64,000 bases of DNA from assembly GCF_000016985.1 (NCBI RefSeq), contig NC_009633.1, positions 4,507,539-4,571,538 of the forward strand, written 5' to 3'. The translations under genes were made by a program, and so were the position numbers. This document shows positions 24,101 to 32,992 of this stretch, piece after piece. The notes beneath the pieces are model-generated. The model worked only from the letters and a program-made list of their open reading frames with translations, did no database searches and was not told the origin of the DNA. Origin of the DNA: Alkaliphilus metalliredigens QYMF. GTDB taxonomy: Bacteria > Bacillota > Clostridia > Peptostreptococcales > Natronincolaceae. Position 1 is the first letter of the stretch. The number at the start of each line of letters is the position of its first letter.

Positions 24101-24178
24101 ATAATAAAAAAAGATGAACTAGTCATCTTTTTAGCTTCTATCGACAGATAGCTCTATTCACTTATGATTAATATAAAT
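24101..24178. repeat. GATGAACTAGTCATC repeat, copy 2
   Basis: It matches copy 1 (21534-21610) through the palindrome, the TTCTATCGACAGATAG segment and into the AT-rich end. The hairpin core at 24109-24133 lies about 105 bases after the trkH stop and could end the trk transcript. Confidence 0.7.
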
Positions 24179-24237
24179 ACCACTTTAATCCTGTATACTC
24201 TTATTCATTATAGGGTTACCTCTGAAATAATAACACA

Positions 24238-25680
24238 CTATCTATCTCTCCAAAAAGTCGGCATTAAAAGAATGAAAACCGTAAAAAGTTCTAGCCTGCC
24301 AAATAGCATCAATAATGAAAAAAGTAGTTTGCTTGGTACACTAAACTGACTATAGGTTTGTGCAGGTCCAACTAATTCAAACCCCGGTCCAATATTTCCG
24401 AGAGTTGCCGCCACAGAACTGGCCGCACTAATTAACCCTATTCCTTCTAATGAAATGAGCAGTGTCCCTGCTACAAATATAAGCATATATAAAAAGAAGA
24501 AGCTTGCCACACTTGCAGTCACATCTGGGGAAATTGACTTGTTATTTATCTTCACAGGAATAAATGCTCTGGGATGCAAAATCTTTGATATCTCTCTTCG
24601 AACTAGTTTGAATAAAACCAATAGACGAATAACCTTAATTGATCCTCCTGTTGATCCTGCACACCCACCAACAAACATAAGCATAAATAAAATTCCTTTA
24701 CTAAAAGTAGGCCATTGATCAAAGTCGGCCGTCCCATAACCAGTCGTTGTAATAATAGAGCTGACTTGAAATAAAGCATATCTAAAAGTTTCATTTAAAG
24801 AAGTATATATTCTCCCATTTAAATTAATCGTAATTAAAATAATAGCTACTACTATAATAGAAAGATACAACTTTAACTCCGAGTTTTTCACGACTTCTTT
24901 CCAGCGCCCTTTATATAAATCATAGTATAGAGAGAAATTGATTCCTGAGGCAATCATGAAAATAGCGATGATTATCTGAATATATGAATTGAAAGCGCCA
25001 ATACTACTGTTTCGTGTAGAAAACCCTCCGGTTCCAAGGGTCCCAAATGTATGTACCAAAGCTTCATATAAAGACATTCCCCCAACATAAAGCAAAACAG
25101 TTTGTAGTATTGTGATTCCTAGATACACCGTATAAAGTATCTTTGCCGTATCCTTCATTTTAGGAACTAATTTATCCGATACAGGCCCTGGACTTTCTGC
25201 TTTAAAAATCTGGAACCCACCTACGCCAATAACGGGAAGGATCGCCAGTGTTAACACCAGAATACCCATCCCCCCCAACCAATGAGTAAGAGATCTCCAA
25301 AACAATATCCCTCTAGGTAATACTTCAATGTCATCAATAATTGTGGCACCTGTGGTGGTCAATCCAGACACCGTTTCGAAAAAGGCATCAATGAATGAAG
25401 GGATGCTCCCGGATAAAACAAAGGGTAAAGACCCAAAAAAAGAAACCAAAACCCAACCACCAACTACAATGGTTAAGGCTTCTTTGGCTTTAATTCTTCT
25501 AGACGAATGAGAGAACTTCACCATAGGCACTCCCACTCCCAACAAAGCGATGATTGAATACACAAATGCTAGGGTATCTGACTCTCTATAGTACATAGAA
25601 ATACCTAAAGGAAATAACAAAAATCCAGCTTCAAATAGAAGTAGACTTCCTAGCACCTTTAATACTATCCCATAGTTCAT
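24238..25680 (-). CDS. trkH: TrkH-type potassium uptake membrane subunit
   Basis: This is the ion-conducting subunit of the Trk/Ktr K+ system, about 480 residues with ten or more membrane segments. Filter-loop glycines are visible in SGLTTTGATI, GTGGFSTRN, TTTGYGTAD and AATLGNIGPG. The start is ATG 25680, with GGGGGG upstream and a protein beginning MNYGIVLKVLG. A longer in-frame extension would add 36 residues unlike the family. Its first 50 bases overlap the 3' end of trkA in another frame, so the two genes are tightly coupled. It works with TrkA, the cytoplasmic gating ring. Confidence 0.92.
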   Translation of the reverse strand: MNYGIVLKVLGSLLLFEAGFLLFPLGISMYYRESDTLAFVYSIIALLGVGVPMVKFSHSSRRIKAKEALTIVVGGWVLVSFFGSLPFVLSGSIPSFIDAFFETVSGLTTTGATIIDDIEVLPRGILFWRSLTHWLGGMGILVLTLAILPVIGVGGFQIFKAESPGPVSDKLVPKMKDTAKILYTVYLGITILQTVLLYVGGMSLYEALVHTFGTLGTGGFSTRNSSIGAFNSYIQIIIAIFMIASGINFSLYYDLYKGRWKEVVKNSELKLYLSIIVVAIILITINLNGRIYTSLNETFRYALFQVSSIITTTGYGTADFDQWPTFSKGILFMLMFVGGCAGSTGGSIKVIRLLVLFKLVRREISKILHPRAFIPVKINNKSISPDVTASVASFFFLYMLIFVAGTLLISLEGIGLISAASSVAATLGNIGPGFELVGPAQTYSQFSVPSKLLFSLLMLFGRLELFTVFILLMPTFWRDR

Positions 25681-27040
25681 CAAGTAACCCCCCTTTACCT
25701 TTGTGAAAAAACTTATACAGTGATGACTCTTCTGATTGCAAGCAAAAGACAACAACACGATCTCCTGGATTAATGATGGAATCACCATTAGGAATGATTA
25801 ACTTTCCCTTATGAACAATAGATCCAATAATGATCCCTCTGGGTAAGTCCTGTTCAGCCAATCGTTTCCCTACTATTTTTGAATCTCCTTCGGCAATAAT
25901 TTCGATTACTTCCGCTTTCCCACCTAATAATAGTGAAATAGATACAACCCTTCCCCCTTGAATAAACCTCAAAATTTCACTGGCTGTGATCAATACTGGG
26001 TTTACAGCTAGGTCTATCCCTAGTTTTTCAATAATGGGAACATAATTGGGTCTACTTACCTTTGCAATTACCTTGTCTACGCCATGCTGTTTACCTAGAA
26101 GAGCCAATAATAAATTCTCTTCGTCATAACCAGTGACAGAAATTAAAGCATCCATTTCAGAAATGTTTTCATCAGTCAAAATGTTGACATCGGTTCCATC
26201 TCCATGAATGACTAAAACTCCCGTTAGCTCATCCGCAAGGTACTTACATCGCTCCTTATTTCGTTCGATAAGCTTTACACTCACCCCATGTTGGCAAAGT
26301 TTTTTAGCAAGATGATACCCAGCCTTTCCACCGCCTAAGATTAAAACCGTTTTCACTGTCTTTCTTTTAATCGGTGCACCACAGGCCGCAGAAAACTTGT
26401 TGATACTTTCTTTTTTCCCCATAACATATATAATATCCGATGATTGAATCTCTGTGTCTCCATAAGGAATAATGACTTGTCCACTTCTTGAAATCGCTAC
26501 AATCAACATTGATTCAGGTATCTCTAAGTCCTTAATTTTTTCACCTGCAATACCTTCTAAACTTTCAACACGAAAATCCACCATACTTACTTTCCCCATT
26601 GCAAAATCTTCCATGTGTACGGCATGGCCCTTTAATAGGTATTTTGCAATTTCCTTAGCTGTTGACAGTTCTGGATTAACAATATAATCTATTCCCATCT
26701 CTTTTTTTATAAATCCTAACTGGTTTTCATATTCAGGATTCCGAATGCGAGCTACTGCTTTTTCACATCCCAATTTTTTCCCTATGGAACCAATTAGCAT
26801 ATTGGTTTCATCGCTACTTGTGACAGCGAGGATCAAATCAGTACTTTTAATGTTTAATTGTCTTAATGCATCCAATTGTACGCCATTGGCCTTGATTGTT
26901 AATACATCTAACGTATCATTGATGCGATCAAGAGCCTGCTGTACGATATCAATCACAATTACATCACGATTTCCTTGAGCAAAGGATTCCGCTAATTTAT
27001 AGCCTAACTTACCTGCCCCAATTATAATAACCCTCATCAT
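25631..27040 (-). CDS. trkA: TrkA potassium uptake regulatory subunit, double RCK
   Basis: The cytoplasmic gating subunit, 469 residues, has two TrkA_N nucleotide-binding (GxGxxG) folds (GAGKLGYKLAES at about residue 7 and GGGKAGYHLAKK at about 235). Each is followed by a TrkA_C domain (about 140-215 and 370-450). It binds NAD(H) or ATP/ADP and controls TrkH. The double-length form is typical of Trk rather than Ktr systems. Order trkA-trkH with a 50-base overlap. AGAGAGG precedes the ATG by six bases. The gene at 27058 lies 17 bases upstream in the same direction. Confidence 0.92.
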   Translation of the reverse strand: MMRVIIIGAGKLGYKLAESFAQGNRDVIVIDIVQQALDRINDTLDVLTIKANGVQLDALRQLNIKSTDLILAVTSSDETNMLIGSIGKKLGCEKAVARIRNPEYENQLGFIKKEMGIDYIVNPELSTAKEIAKYLLKGHAVHMEDFAMGKVSMVDFRVESLEGIAGEKIKDLEIPESMLIVAISRSGQVIIPYGDTEIQSSDIIYVMGKKESINKFSAACGAPIKRKTVKTVLILGGGKAGYHLAKKLCQHGVSVKLIERNKERCKYLADELTGVLVIHGDGTDVNILTDENISEMDALISVTGYDEENLLLALLGKQHGVDKVIAKVSRPNYVPIIEKLGIDLAVNPVLITASEILRFIQGGRVVSISLLLGGKAEVIEIIAEGDSKIVGKRLAEQDLPRGIIIGSIVHKGKLIIPNGDSIINPGDRVVVFCLQSEESSLYKFFHKGKGGLLDELWDSIKGARKSTSI

Positions 27041-27057
27041 TTCATTCCTCTCTACAA

Positions 27058-27504
27058 TTATAACTTTAAGCGGAAACCACCATTCCAGCTATTCAAAAAT
27101 ATAGCTTTCAATTGATCACATGCTTCTTGATCTGCTTCTTCAGTGAATCCTATAGCTTGTTCGTTAAAAGTATGCAAGTTGTCTTTACTATTTCCTGACA
27201 CAAAAATAAACATATTGTCTATCACAATAAATTGACTATAGCACTTAGGGTTGGATCTTATTTCATAGTGGTTATGGATCTCCTTATACTCTTGAAACCA
27301 ATTGATGAGCCTGAAATCCTTTAGCCTTGGAATAATAACCTTAAAGGCAATGTCTCTTTCAATATTAGAAGTAACAGCTACCGTAGAGTAAAGAATTTCT
27401 TTGTCCATAATGCCGTGAAACAGAATTTCTTGCGTATCAGGATGAGTATTTAAATAATTCCTTATTGCACTGATCAAATAAGATCTTCCTATCAAAAACC
27501 CCAT
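27058..27504 (-). CDS. hypothetical protein at the head of the trk operon
   Basis: This 148-residue soluble protein has no family I can name with confidence. The pattern, with a central ECYSQFIVID-like strand (NPKCYSQFIVIDNMFIFVSG) after a region of alternating strands and helices, recalls the phospholipase-D-like fold without an HKD motif. It lies 17 bases before trkA on the same strand, so it is likely co-transcribed and could be linked to K+ transport control. That is inference from position. Confidence 0.6.
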   Translation of the reverse strand: MGFLIGRSYLISAIRNYLNTHPDTQEILFHGIMDKEILYSTVAVTSNIERDIAFKVIIPRLKDFRLINWFQEYKEIHNHYEIRSNPKCYSQFIVIDNMFIFVSGNSKDNLHTFNEQAIGFTEEADQEACDQLKAIFLNSWNGGFRLKL

Positions 27505-27631
27505 GGCAATCCCCCTAAAATAGAATAACGGTTTATTTTATACTATCACATGTCTCTCTTATTTTGTATAGTTGTTTTAGTAAGTGAAATACTAAGATAA
27601 AATAAACCTATATGACAAGGAGGATAACATT

Positions 27632-28630
27632 ATGCAAGACAAAGCCAAGATAGGTCTCGTTGCATCAGAAGTAGCAGGACTTTGGGATTCTTATGTAAAC
27701 GACAGCCTGGTGATCTGTACGCTTAGCTATTTTATAGACAAAACTGAAGATGAAGAAGTTCTTCAAATACTTCAACATGCCCTTGACGTATCAAATGGCC
27801 ACATTCAAGTAATAACAGATATATTCAACCAAGAAGGACTTCCAATTCCTAAGGGTTTCACAAAAGACGATGTCAACATAAATGCTCCTCGGCTATACGA
27901 TGATCCTTTTTACTTGTTTTATCTAACTAATGTATCACAAGTTGCAATGGGCGCTTATACATTAATATTAAACCATGTAGCCCGCTCTGATGTACGTAAT
28001 TTTTTTTCAGATTGTATATCCGAATCAGTTGAGCTTTACAATAAGGTCTCTGATGTGTTATTATCTCAAGGCATTTTTATAAGAGCTCCAAAGGTAGAGT
28101 TTTCAAAAAATGTCAGTTTTGTTGAGGAGCAAAATTTCTTTTCCGGTGGGTTGCTTGGTCAGAAAAGAAACTTAGTAGCAAGAGAAATGACTTCAATTTT
28201 TGCTAGCTTGCGACTCAATATAATAGGAGGCGCACTCATTACAGGTTTCGCTCAAGTTGCTGAATCTACGAAGGTCAGTGAATATTTATTCAGGGGTAGC
28301 GACCTTGCAAATAAGAAGGTTAAAACCCTAATTCCATTGCTTCTTGATGAAAATATTCCCATTCCTTCTACCTCAAATTCATTTGTAACAGACTCCATTG
28401 TTTCACCTTTTTCAGATAAACTGATGGTGTACCATGTCACCCTATTAAATGGTGGAGCAATTGCACAGGATGGTATGGCTTTATCAACTGTTTTAAGATT
28501 TGACTTGCAATTGCATTATACCCGCTCTATGTTAGATACAGCAAAGTACTCTGAAGATGGTTTGGATATTATGCTTAAAAACCGGTGGTTGGAACAACCC
28601 CCTCAAGCAATAGACCATAAAAAACTGTAA
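27632..28630 (+). CDS. DUF3231 family protein (two ferritin-like helical repeats)
   Basis: A 332-residue protein of the DUF3231 family, found mainly in spore-forming Firmicutes. The family has two similar four-helix units. Here VASEVAGLWDSYVNDSLVICTLSYF (about residues 10-35) is echoed by a second unit from about residue 180 (REMTSIFASLRLNIIGGALI). Function is unproven. Relatives have been linked to spores. AGGAGG lies upstream of the ATG. The gene is the only rightward gene here, divergent from the trk operon and convergent with the cyclase-family gene, ten bases away. Confidence 0.82.
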   Translation: MQDKAKIGLVASEVAGLWDSYVNDSLVICTLSYFIDKTEDEEVLQILQHALDVSNGHIQVITDIFNQEGLPIPKGFTKDDVNINAPRLYDDPFYLFYLTNVSQVAMGAYTLILNHVARSDVRNFFSDCISESVELYNKVSDVLLSQGIFIRAPKVEFSKNVSFVEEQNFFSGGLLGQKRNLVAREMTSIFASLRLNIIGGALITGFAQVAESTKVSEYLFRGSDLANKKVKTLIPLLLDENIPIPSTSNSFVTDSIVSPFSDKLMVYHVTLLNGGAIAQDGMALSTVLRFDLQLHYTRSMLDTAKYSEDGLDIMLKNRWLEQPPQAIDHKKL

Positions 28631-28639
28631 AATATAACA

Positions 28640-29272
28640 TTATTTGGGGTTAATGTAAACCCTTGCTACAACCCTAGTCATAGAAGCTTCAGCCTTAATT
28701 TTCAAAGGAAATGCCATGACTTCAAAATGATTTACAGCTACTAGTTTTGATAGATTTGTTATGTTTTCAATTATAAGTATATTATGATTCAAGAGCATTT
28801 TGTGTATCCTAAATGGATGTTCATCTGGTGATGGCAAATCCATTCCTAGTATTTTTATCTTCTTTTCAATAAAGAAGTTTGCTAATTCTTCATCAATTAC
28901 TGGATGATTTGTGAAATATTCATTTGTTCCATATTGATCGCTATGATTTGTGAACAATAGGACAATATCATTTTCATTTACGATGTTTGAATACTTCTCT
29001 TTGTATTTAATTACCTGCTCGCCTCTAACGTCTAACAGACAGCCTCTGCCGGTAAATGAATCTAAAGAGATTTCATTTATAAATTTTTCACTTTTTGTTA
29101 AATGCATGGGTATGTCAATATGTGTACCTGAATGCATACCCATTTCTAATTTAAAGTTATTATATCCATCTACATTTAAAAATTTATCTTGATATAGGTT
29201 AACAGGATCGTCATATGGATGAACAGGCATATGATGCTCAATATCATGACTTAAATCGATCAATTTAATCAT
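28640..29272 (-). CDS. cyclase-family metal hydrolase (kynurenine formamidase-like)
   Basis: About 210 residues with the family signature HSGTHIDIPMH, in which the His and Asp residues bind Zn or Mn. Members hydrolyse amides or lactones, for example N-formylkynurenine. Nothing here fixes the substrate. ATG 29272 gives MIKLIDLSHDI, the usual beginning. A longer ATG at 29293 lacks a ribosome binding site. The start overlaps the end of the diguanylate cyclase gene by eight bases, so the two are probably co-translated. No tryptophan-degradation gene is near. Confidence 0.82.
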   Translation of the reverse strand: MIKLIDLSHDIEHHMPVHPYDDPVNLYQDKFLNVDGYNNFKLEMGMHSGTHIDIPMHLTKSEKFINEISLDSFTGRGCLLDVRGEQVIKYKEKYSNIVNENDIVLLFTNHSDQYGTNEYFTNHPVIDEELANFFIEKKIKILGMDLPSPDEHPFRIHKMLLNHNILIIENITNLSKLVAVNHFEVMAFPLKIKAEASMTRVVARVYINPK

Positions 29273-31217
29273 TACTATTTTCACTCCTATCATATTGGAT
29301 GAATTGCGCCTGGTTTTTCCCCCGATCCTTGGCTAAATACAAAGCTTTATCTGCTGCTAATATTAACTCTTCCGGTGAAGAATTAGTAGCGGGAATCATG
29401 GTTGTCACACCTAAGCTCACTGTAAGAAACGTACTGACGAGGGATTTTTCATGGAGAATTTCAAGCCCCTCGATGGTTATCCGAAGAGATTCCGCCATAT
29501 ACATGGCCTTATCTTCTTCAATGTTCGGTAGAATAACGACAAATTCTTCTCCTCCATAACGGGCCACGAAATCCCCTGAACGATGAATCGAATGCTTTAA
29601 TGCCTGGGCCACGTTTTTTAAGGCTCTATCTCCCTCCTGATGTCCATACTGATCATTAAAGGCCTTAAAAGAATCAATGTCTATGAAAATCAAAGCAACT
29701 GGTGTTTTCAGACGTAGCCCCCGCCTCCATTCCAGCTTCAATGCTTCATCAAAATGTCTACGATTCCATATATCAGTTAGGGCATCTTTTGAAGAAAGTA
29801 GTTCCAATGCTTTATTGGCCTTTTCTAATTCGGATTTTTGCCGTTGAATTTTTTGATTGGACTTCTCCAATGCACTTGTTCGATCTGTTATTGCTATTTC
29901 TAGTCTTTCATTCAATTTTCTTTGATAGTTAGTTATTTCTTCTTCCTTTGTTAATACATTTGAAAATCGTTTAGCTAATGCTAATGAATGTGTAAATACA
30001 AAGACTAATTGACCAAAAGAAGATAAATTTCCACTTCCAATAACCCATTTAGCAAGATGATAGTTAGAATCGCTCATCCAAACACTTAGAAATATAATAT
30101 CATTAATGGTTGTAATGAGTAAAATCAAAGCACCCACTCCAATAAACCTTGCTCCTATTTCTTTCTTGTATATTATTTTAACTAACACATATATCAGATA
30201 CATAATGCTTGCTAAAGTAAATATTTGAAATGAAGCGTTGAATCGAGTGAAAACCTTAGCTGGCGTTAATAAAACTAACAATCCAAAGGCAAGTCCAACA
30301 CCTTGGTTTATTCTAAGTATTTTATTAGTTACTTCTTTTGGATAAATAGACTTAAGAAACATAACAAATATAGGTACACCTAGATAAAATGTTAGTGTTT
30401 GTACTTTATGGGCAATTTCCCAGTTAAAATTAGGAAATAGATAGATGAAAAATATTTCTCCAACTAGCAATGTTCTTATTGCAACAAAAATGCAAAACAG
30501 ACCAAAATAAAGAGGAGAATGTTCTTTTTTTCTAAAAGCAAACAAGACAAGATGATATAACCCCATTATAAGTAGGCTTCCAAATAGAAAGAGTTCGTAG
30601 GCTATATTCATGTGTCGGAGATGAAGAACTTGCCTTGCATCACCAAAGGATAAGCTCTCTAAAATTCCCCCACTACGATGCCTGTAGTTTGACACTTGTA
30701 TTACGATTTCAATTTCGTCCTCTTGGGGTTCAAACAAAGCAATTTGTGTCAAGTATTGTGGTGTCATATTGTCTTTATCTCCACCCACCTGCCCAGCAAA
30801 GGCAAAGGGTTCTTCATTAATCCACATTTTATATGATGTTAATATACGCGGTATTTTTAATCCTAATAATTCATTATGATTCTCTGTTTTAATCCTTAGT
30901 CTATAGGTAGCATGTCCATCTCCTGATAATGTTTTACCATTAACTTCGTATCCATTCCATGCCCTGGGGATATCCATCAGTTGAAGACCCTTTATCTTGG
31001 CGTTTTTAAAATCCTGTGGTTCAAGTAGCTGCTCCCAGTAAAACTCCCACTGTCCATCCAAAGCTATCAAGTCTCCTTCGACTTTCCAGTTGGTCAAGTC
31101 TAGAATCCCTTCCTTAGCCTCCGGTGCTTCATTAATCGGATTTCCATAAGCACACCCGTTCAAAGTGAATATAACAGCAATGTATATTATCATAAATTTC
31201 AGAACCTTTTTATACAT
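29265..31217 (-). CDS. diguanylate cyclase with 7TMR-DISM sensor
   Basis: It makes c-di-GMP from two GTP. The start at ATG 31217 (AAGGGGA upstream) gives a lipoprotein-like signal, IYIAVIFTLNGCAYG. An extracellular 7TMR-DISMED2 jelly-roll-like domain follows (about residues 40-175), then seven membrane helices (about 185-385), a coil, and a C-terminal GGDEF domain with active site RYGGEEF and the inhibitory I-site RSGD just before it. So it should be active and product-inhibited. About 650 residues in all. It overlaps the cyclase-family gene downstream. The extracellular domain probably binds a carbohydrate-like ligand, which is family inference. Confidence 0.87.
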   Translation of the reverse strand: MYKKVLKFMIIYIAVIFTLNGCAYGNPINEAPEAKEGILDLTNWKVEGDLIALDGQWEFYWEQLLEPQDFKNAKIKGLQLMDIPRAWNGYEVNGKTLSGDGHATYRLRIKTENHNELLGLKIPRILTSYKMWINEEPFAFAGQVGGDKDNMTPQYLTQIALFEPQEDEIEIVIQVSNYRHRSGGILESLSFGDARQVLHLRHMNIAYELFLFGSLLIMGLYHLVLFAFRKKEHSPLYFGLFCIFVAIRTLLVGEIFFIYLFPNFNWEIAHKVQTLTFYLGVPIFVMFLKSIYPKEVTNKILRINQGVGLAFGLLVLLTPAKVFTRFNASFQIFTLASIMYLIYVLVKIIYKKEIGARFIGVGALILLITTINDIIFLSVWMSDSNYHLAKWVIGSGNLSSFGQLVFVFTHSLALAKRFSNVLTKEEEITNYQRKLNERLEIAITDRTSALEKSNQKIQRQKSELEKANKALELLSSKDALTDIWNRRHFDEALKLEWRRGLRLKTPVALIFIDIDSFKAFNDQYGHQEGDRALKNVAQALKHSIHRSGDFVARYGGEEFVVILPNIEEDKAMYMAESLRITIEGLEILHEKSLVSTFLTVSLGVTTMIPATNSSPEELILAADKALYLAKDRGKNQAQFIQYDRSENSND

Positions 31218-31576
31218 ATGATATCCCCTTTGCAATAGAAATTTCTTTGAAAATCTGTCCAATGGTTTACAAATAAATATTCTACTTTTTTCCACATTTT
31301 CCTTTATATTTTTCGAATATAGCGCTTAGCTTGCACTTATCTAATTCCCTTGACATCACGGCCTCAGTTCTATCTAGCAAATTCAATTCGGTAGAAAATC
31401 ATCTCCTATGTGATAATATCTATTTCTATTTCTATTTCTACTTTTATCTATGCCGTAAATCATATGATTTCAAGGGCTTTTAAGCATATAAATAGCGGAA
31501 TGGATCTCCCATTCCGCTACTCTTTACTCTTTTATTTAGCCTTACCTTTACCTTCGATGTATGGGTACGTCACATT
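31218..31576. other. intergenic stretch between diguanylate cyclase and encapsulin genes
   Basis: These 359 bases hold the diguanylate cyclase promoter region, a short run of TTTCTA hexamers (about 31420-31445) and the hairpin at 31493-31519. I see no gene. Confidence 0.4.
31493..31519 (-). terminator. hairpin downstream of the encapsulin gene
   Basis: TAGCGGAATGG (31493-31503) and CCATTCCGCTA (31509-31519) are exact inverted copies with a 5-base loop. It lies about 60 bases after the encapsulin stop codon. The T-tract is weak, so termination is likely but not certain. Confidence 0.55.
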
Positions 31577-32371
31577 CTATATATTGTACACCACAATAAT
31601 ATCTGGATTTAACGCCCTAAATGTGAGTGACTCTGTAATAAAGAGTTGCACCGTCTTGGCATCGTGGTATTCATATCCAATGGAGAAATCTCGACCAATG
31701 GTCAATTCTAAATCTTCATGATCATATGGAAGCAACAAAGCCCCTTCTACCACAGGACTATAGATCACTTTAGACCCTGTCAGTTCTTGAATCCTATTGA
31801 TTAAGGGATGACCCTGCATCTCCCGATTAATACGCTTCCACGCATCTATGCCTACTACCAAGGTCACCGGTTGGTCTACATAGGCTTCCTTTAGTAAGAT
31901 CATTCCTTGGGCAAGGTTTTCCATGATTTCTTCTCCGTTATTTCCAAATTGAGATAGCTTGTGGGAAGAAGCTTCTATTAATCCCTCAATATCACCTGGT
32001 TTGTACCCATTATAAAGCATATTTTCTTCAAAAATAGCCATCTTTTCCGCTGCTTCTTCCAGGGCATCTAATTTGATGTCCTTAGCACCTCTAATTAAAT
32101 TATCCATTTCCCAACGATCTAATTTAAAACTAATTCTTGCCTCCACCAAGGGTTTTACTTGATACATTCCAGTGCATACATTCCCAGGATTGTCTTCAAT
32201 TTTCTTAAGTCTTCCCTCAGGAACAACTGTATAATCCCAACCCTTAGGTCCCACTATATTAACGACACGCCGAGCCGATAAATGGGTTTTCAATACCTCT
32301 GCTGCCCGTTGGTCGATTTCTTCCCATACTGATTCTGTTAATGGTGCCATGTCTCTTTTTAATATATCCAT
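31577..32371 (-). CDS. encapsulin shell protein (family 1)
   Basis: This protein self-assembles into a hollow protein nanocompartment with the HK97 phage-capsid fold. The 264-residue length and motifs (MDILKRDMAPLTESVWEEID, RRVVNIVGPKGWDYTVVPEG, ALEEAAEKMAIFEENMLYNG) match the linocin/Thermotoga-type shell. It lies 13 bases downstream of the gene for its probable cargo, a ferritin-like protein, so both are made together. The assembled shell would store iron or protect from peroxide. AGGAGGAAG stands upstream of the ATG. It is an intact, classical family 1 encapsulin. Confidence 0.93.
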   Translation of the reverse strand: MDILKRDMAPLTESVWEEIDQRAAEVLKTHLSARRVVNIVGPKGWDYTVVPEGRLKKIEDNPGNVCTGMYQVKPLVEARISFKLDRWEMDNLIRGAKDIKLDALEEAAEKMAIFEENMLYNGYKPGDIEGLIEASSHKLSQFGNNGEEIMENLAQGMILLKEAYVDQPVTLVVGIDAWKRINREMQGHPLINRIQELTGSKVIYSPVVEGALLLPYDHEDLELTIGRDFSIGYEYHDAKTVQLFITESLTFRALNPDIIVVYNI

Positions 32372-32384
32372 GAAACTTCCTCCT

Positions 32385-32747
32385 CTATTTTTTCAAATTT
32401 CCAATATTTAGTCCTTTTTCTTGGACAACTGTTTCCGTTTCTGTGCCTGTTTCTGCACCCATCTCTGCCTCAAGTATCGATCCTGTTGTGAATAAGTAAG
32501 TTTTAAGCTCTTGGTCCCAACCATCCATATTCCGTCGAAGCCACTCCAGTGTCATGCAGGCATGTTCAATCTCTTCATCCCTGTTATGTGCCATGATTTG
32601 TTTCAATTCCTCATCATTGCTTGCAGCAACTCGCTGGTTATACCAATCTACTGCTTCAATTTCTTCTTTTAGGCTGTTTATAGCCCTCGTAATATTTTTT
32701 GTTTTTTCGTCTAAATTTTCTACTGGTTCATGATAATCCATTGCCAT
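32385..32747 (-). CDS. encapsulated ferritin-like cargo protein (EncFtn)
   Basis: A 120-residue protein made of two long helices with the ferroxidase residues expected for encapsulated ferritin: Glu in LKEEIEAVDWY, and Glu and His in HNRDEEIEHACM. It forms ring-shaped multimers that oxidise Fe2+. The C-terminus is a flexible, Glu/Thr-rich linker ending EKGLNIGNLKK, which fits the encapsulin cargo-loading peptide pattern (LxxGxL followed by basic residues). The gene precedes the shell gene in the same operon. AGGAGG precedes the ATG. Role: iron uptake into the shell. Confidence 0.92.
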   Translation of the reverse strand: MAMDYHEPVENLDEKTKNITRAINSLKEEIEAVDWYNQRVAASNDEELKQIMAHNRDEEIEHACMTLEWLRRNMDGWDQELKTYLFTTGSILEAEMGAETGTETETVVQEKGLNIGNLKK

Positions 32748-32959
32748 TCATAATACCTCCTCTTAGTATTTCTTATTTATAGTCTCTATATATTTTCTAC
32801 CCCAAAAAGTGGATAAAAAACAAAAAAGTAGATTTTAATATTGTCTATTGTTTTTATATTATTACCTTCTGGTATTATTATCTTTTCATATTATTATTAT
32901 TATTTTGCAGGATGATTTTTAATTCTCTCTCTATCATTATCCTAAAATAGATCAAAAAA

Positions 32960-32982
32960 AGAGAATGATCAAATCATTCTCT
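32960..32982 (-). terminator. terminator downstream of the MerR regulator
   Basis: AGAGAATGAT (32960-32969) and ATCATTCTCT (32973-32982) form a perfect stem with a 3-base loop. On the minus strand a run of seven T follows. It begins ten bases after the regulator's stop codon. Confidence 0.85.
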
Positions 32983-32992
32983 ATCTCTTTAA

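Noticed and set aside
31410-31450. TTTCTA hexamer run
   Set aside because: Only a few units in AT-rich intergenic DNA, with no larger structure.
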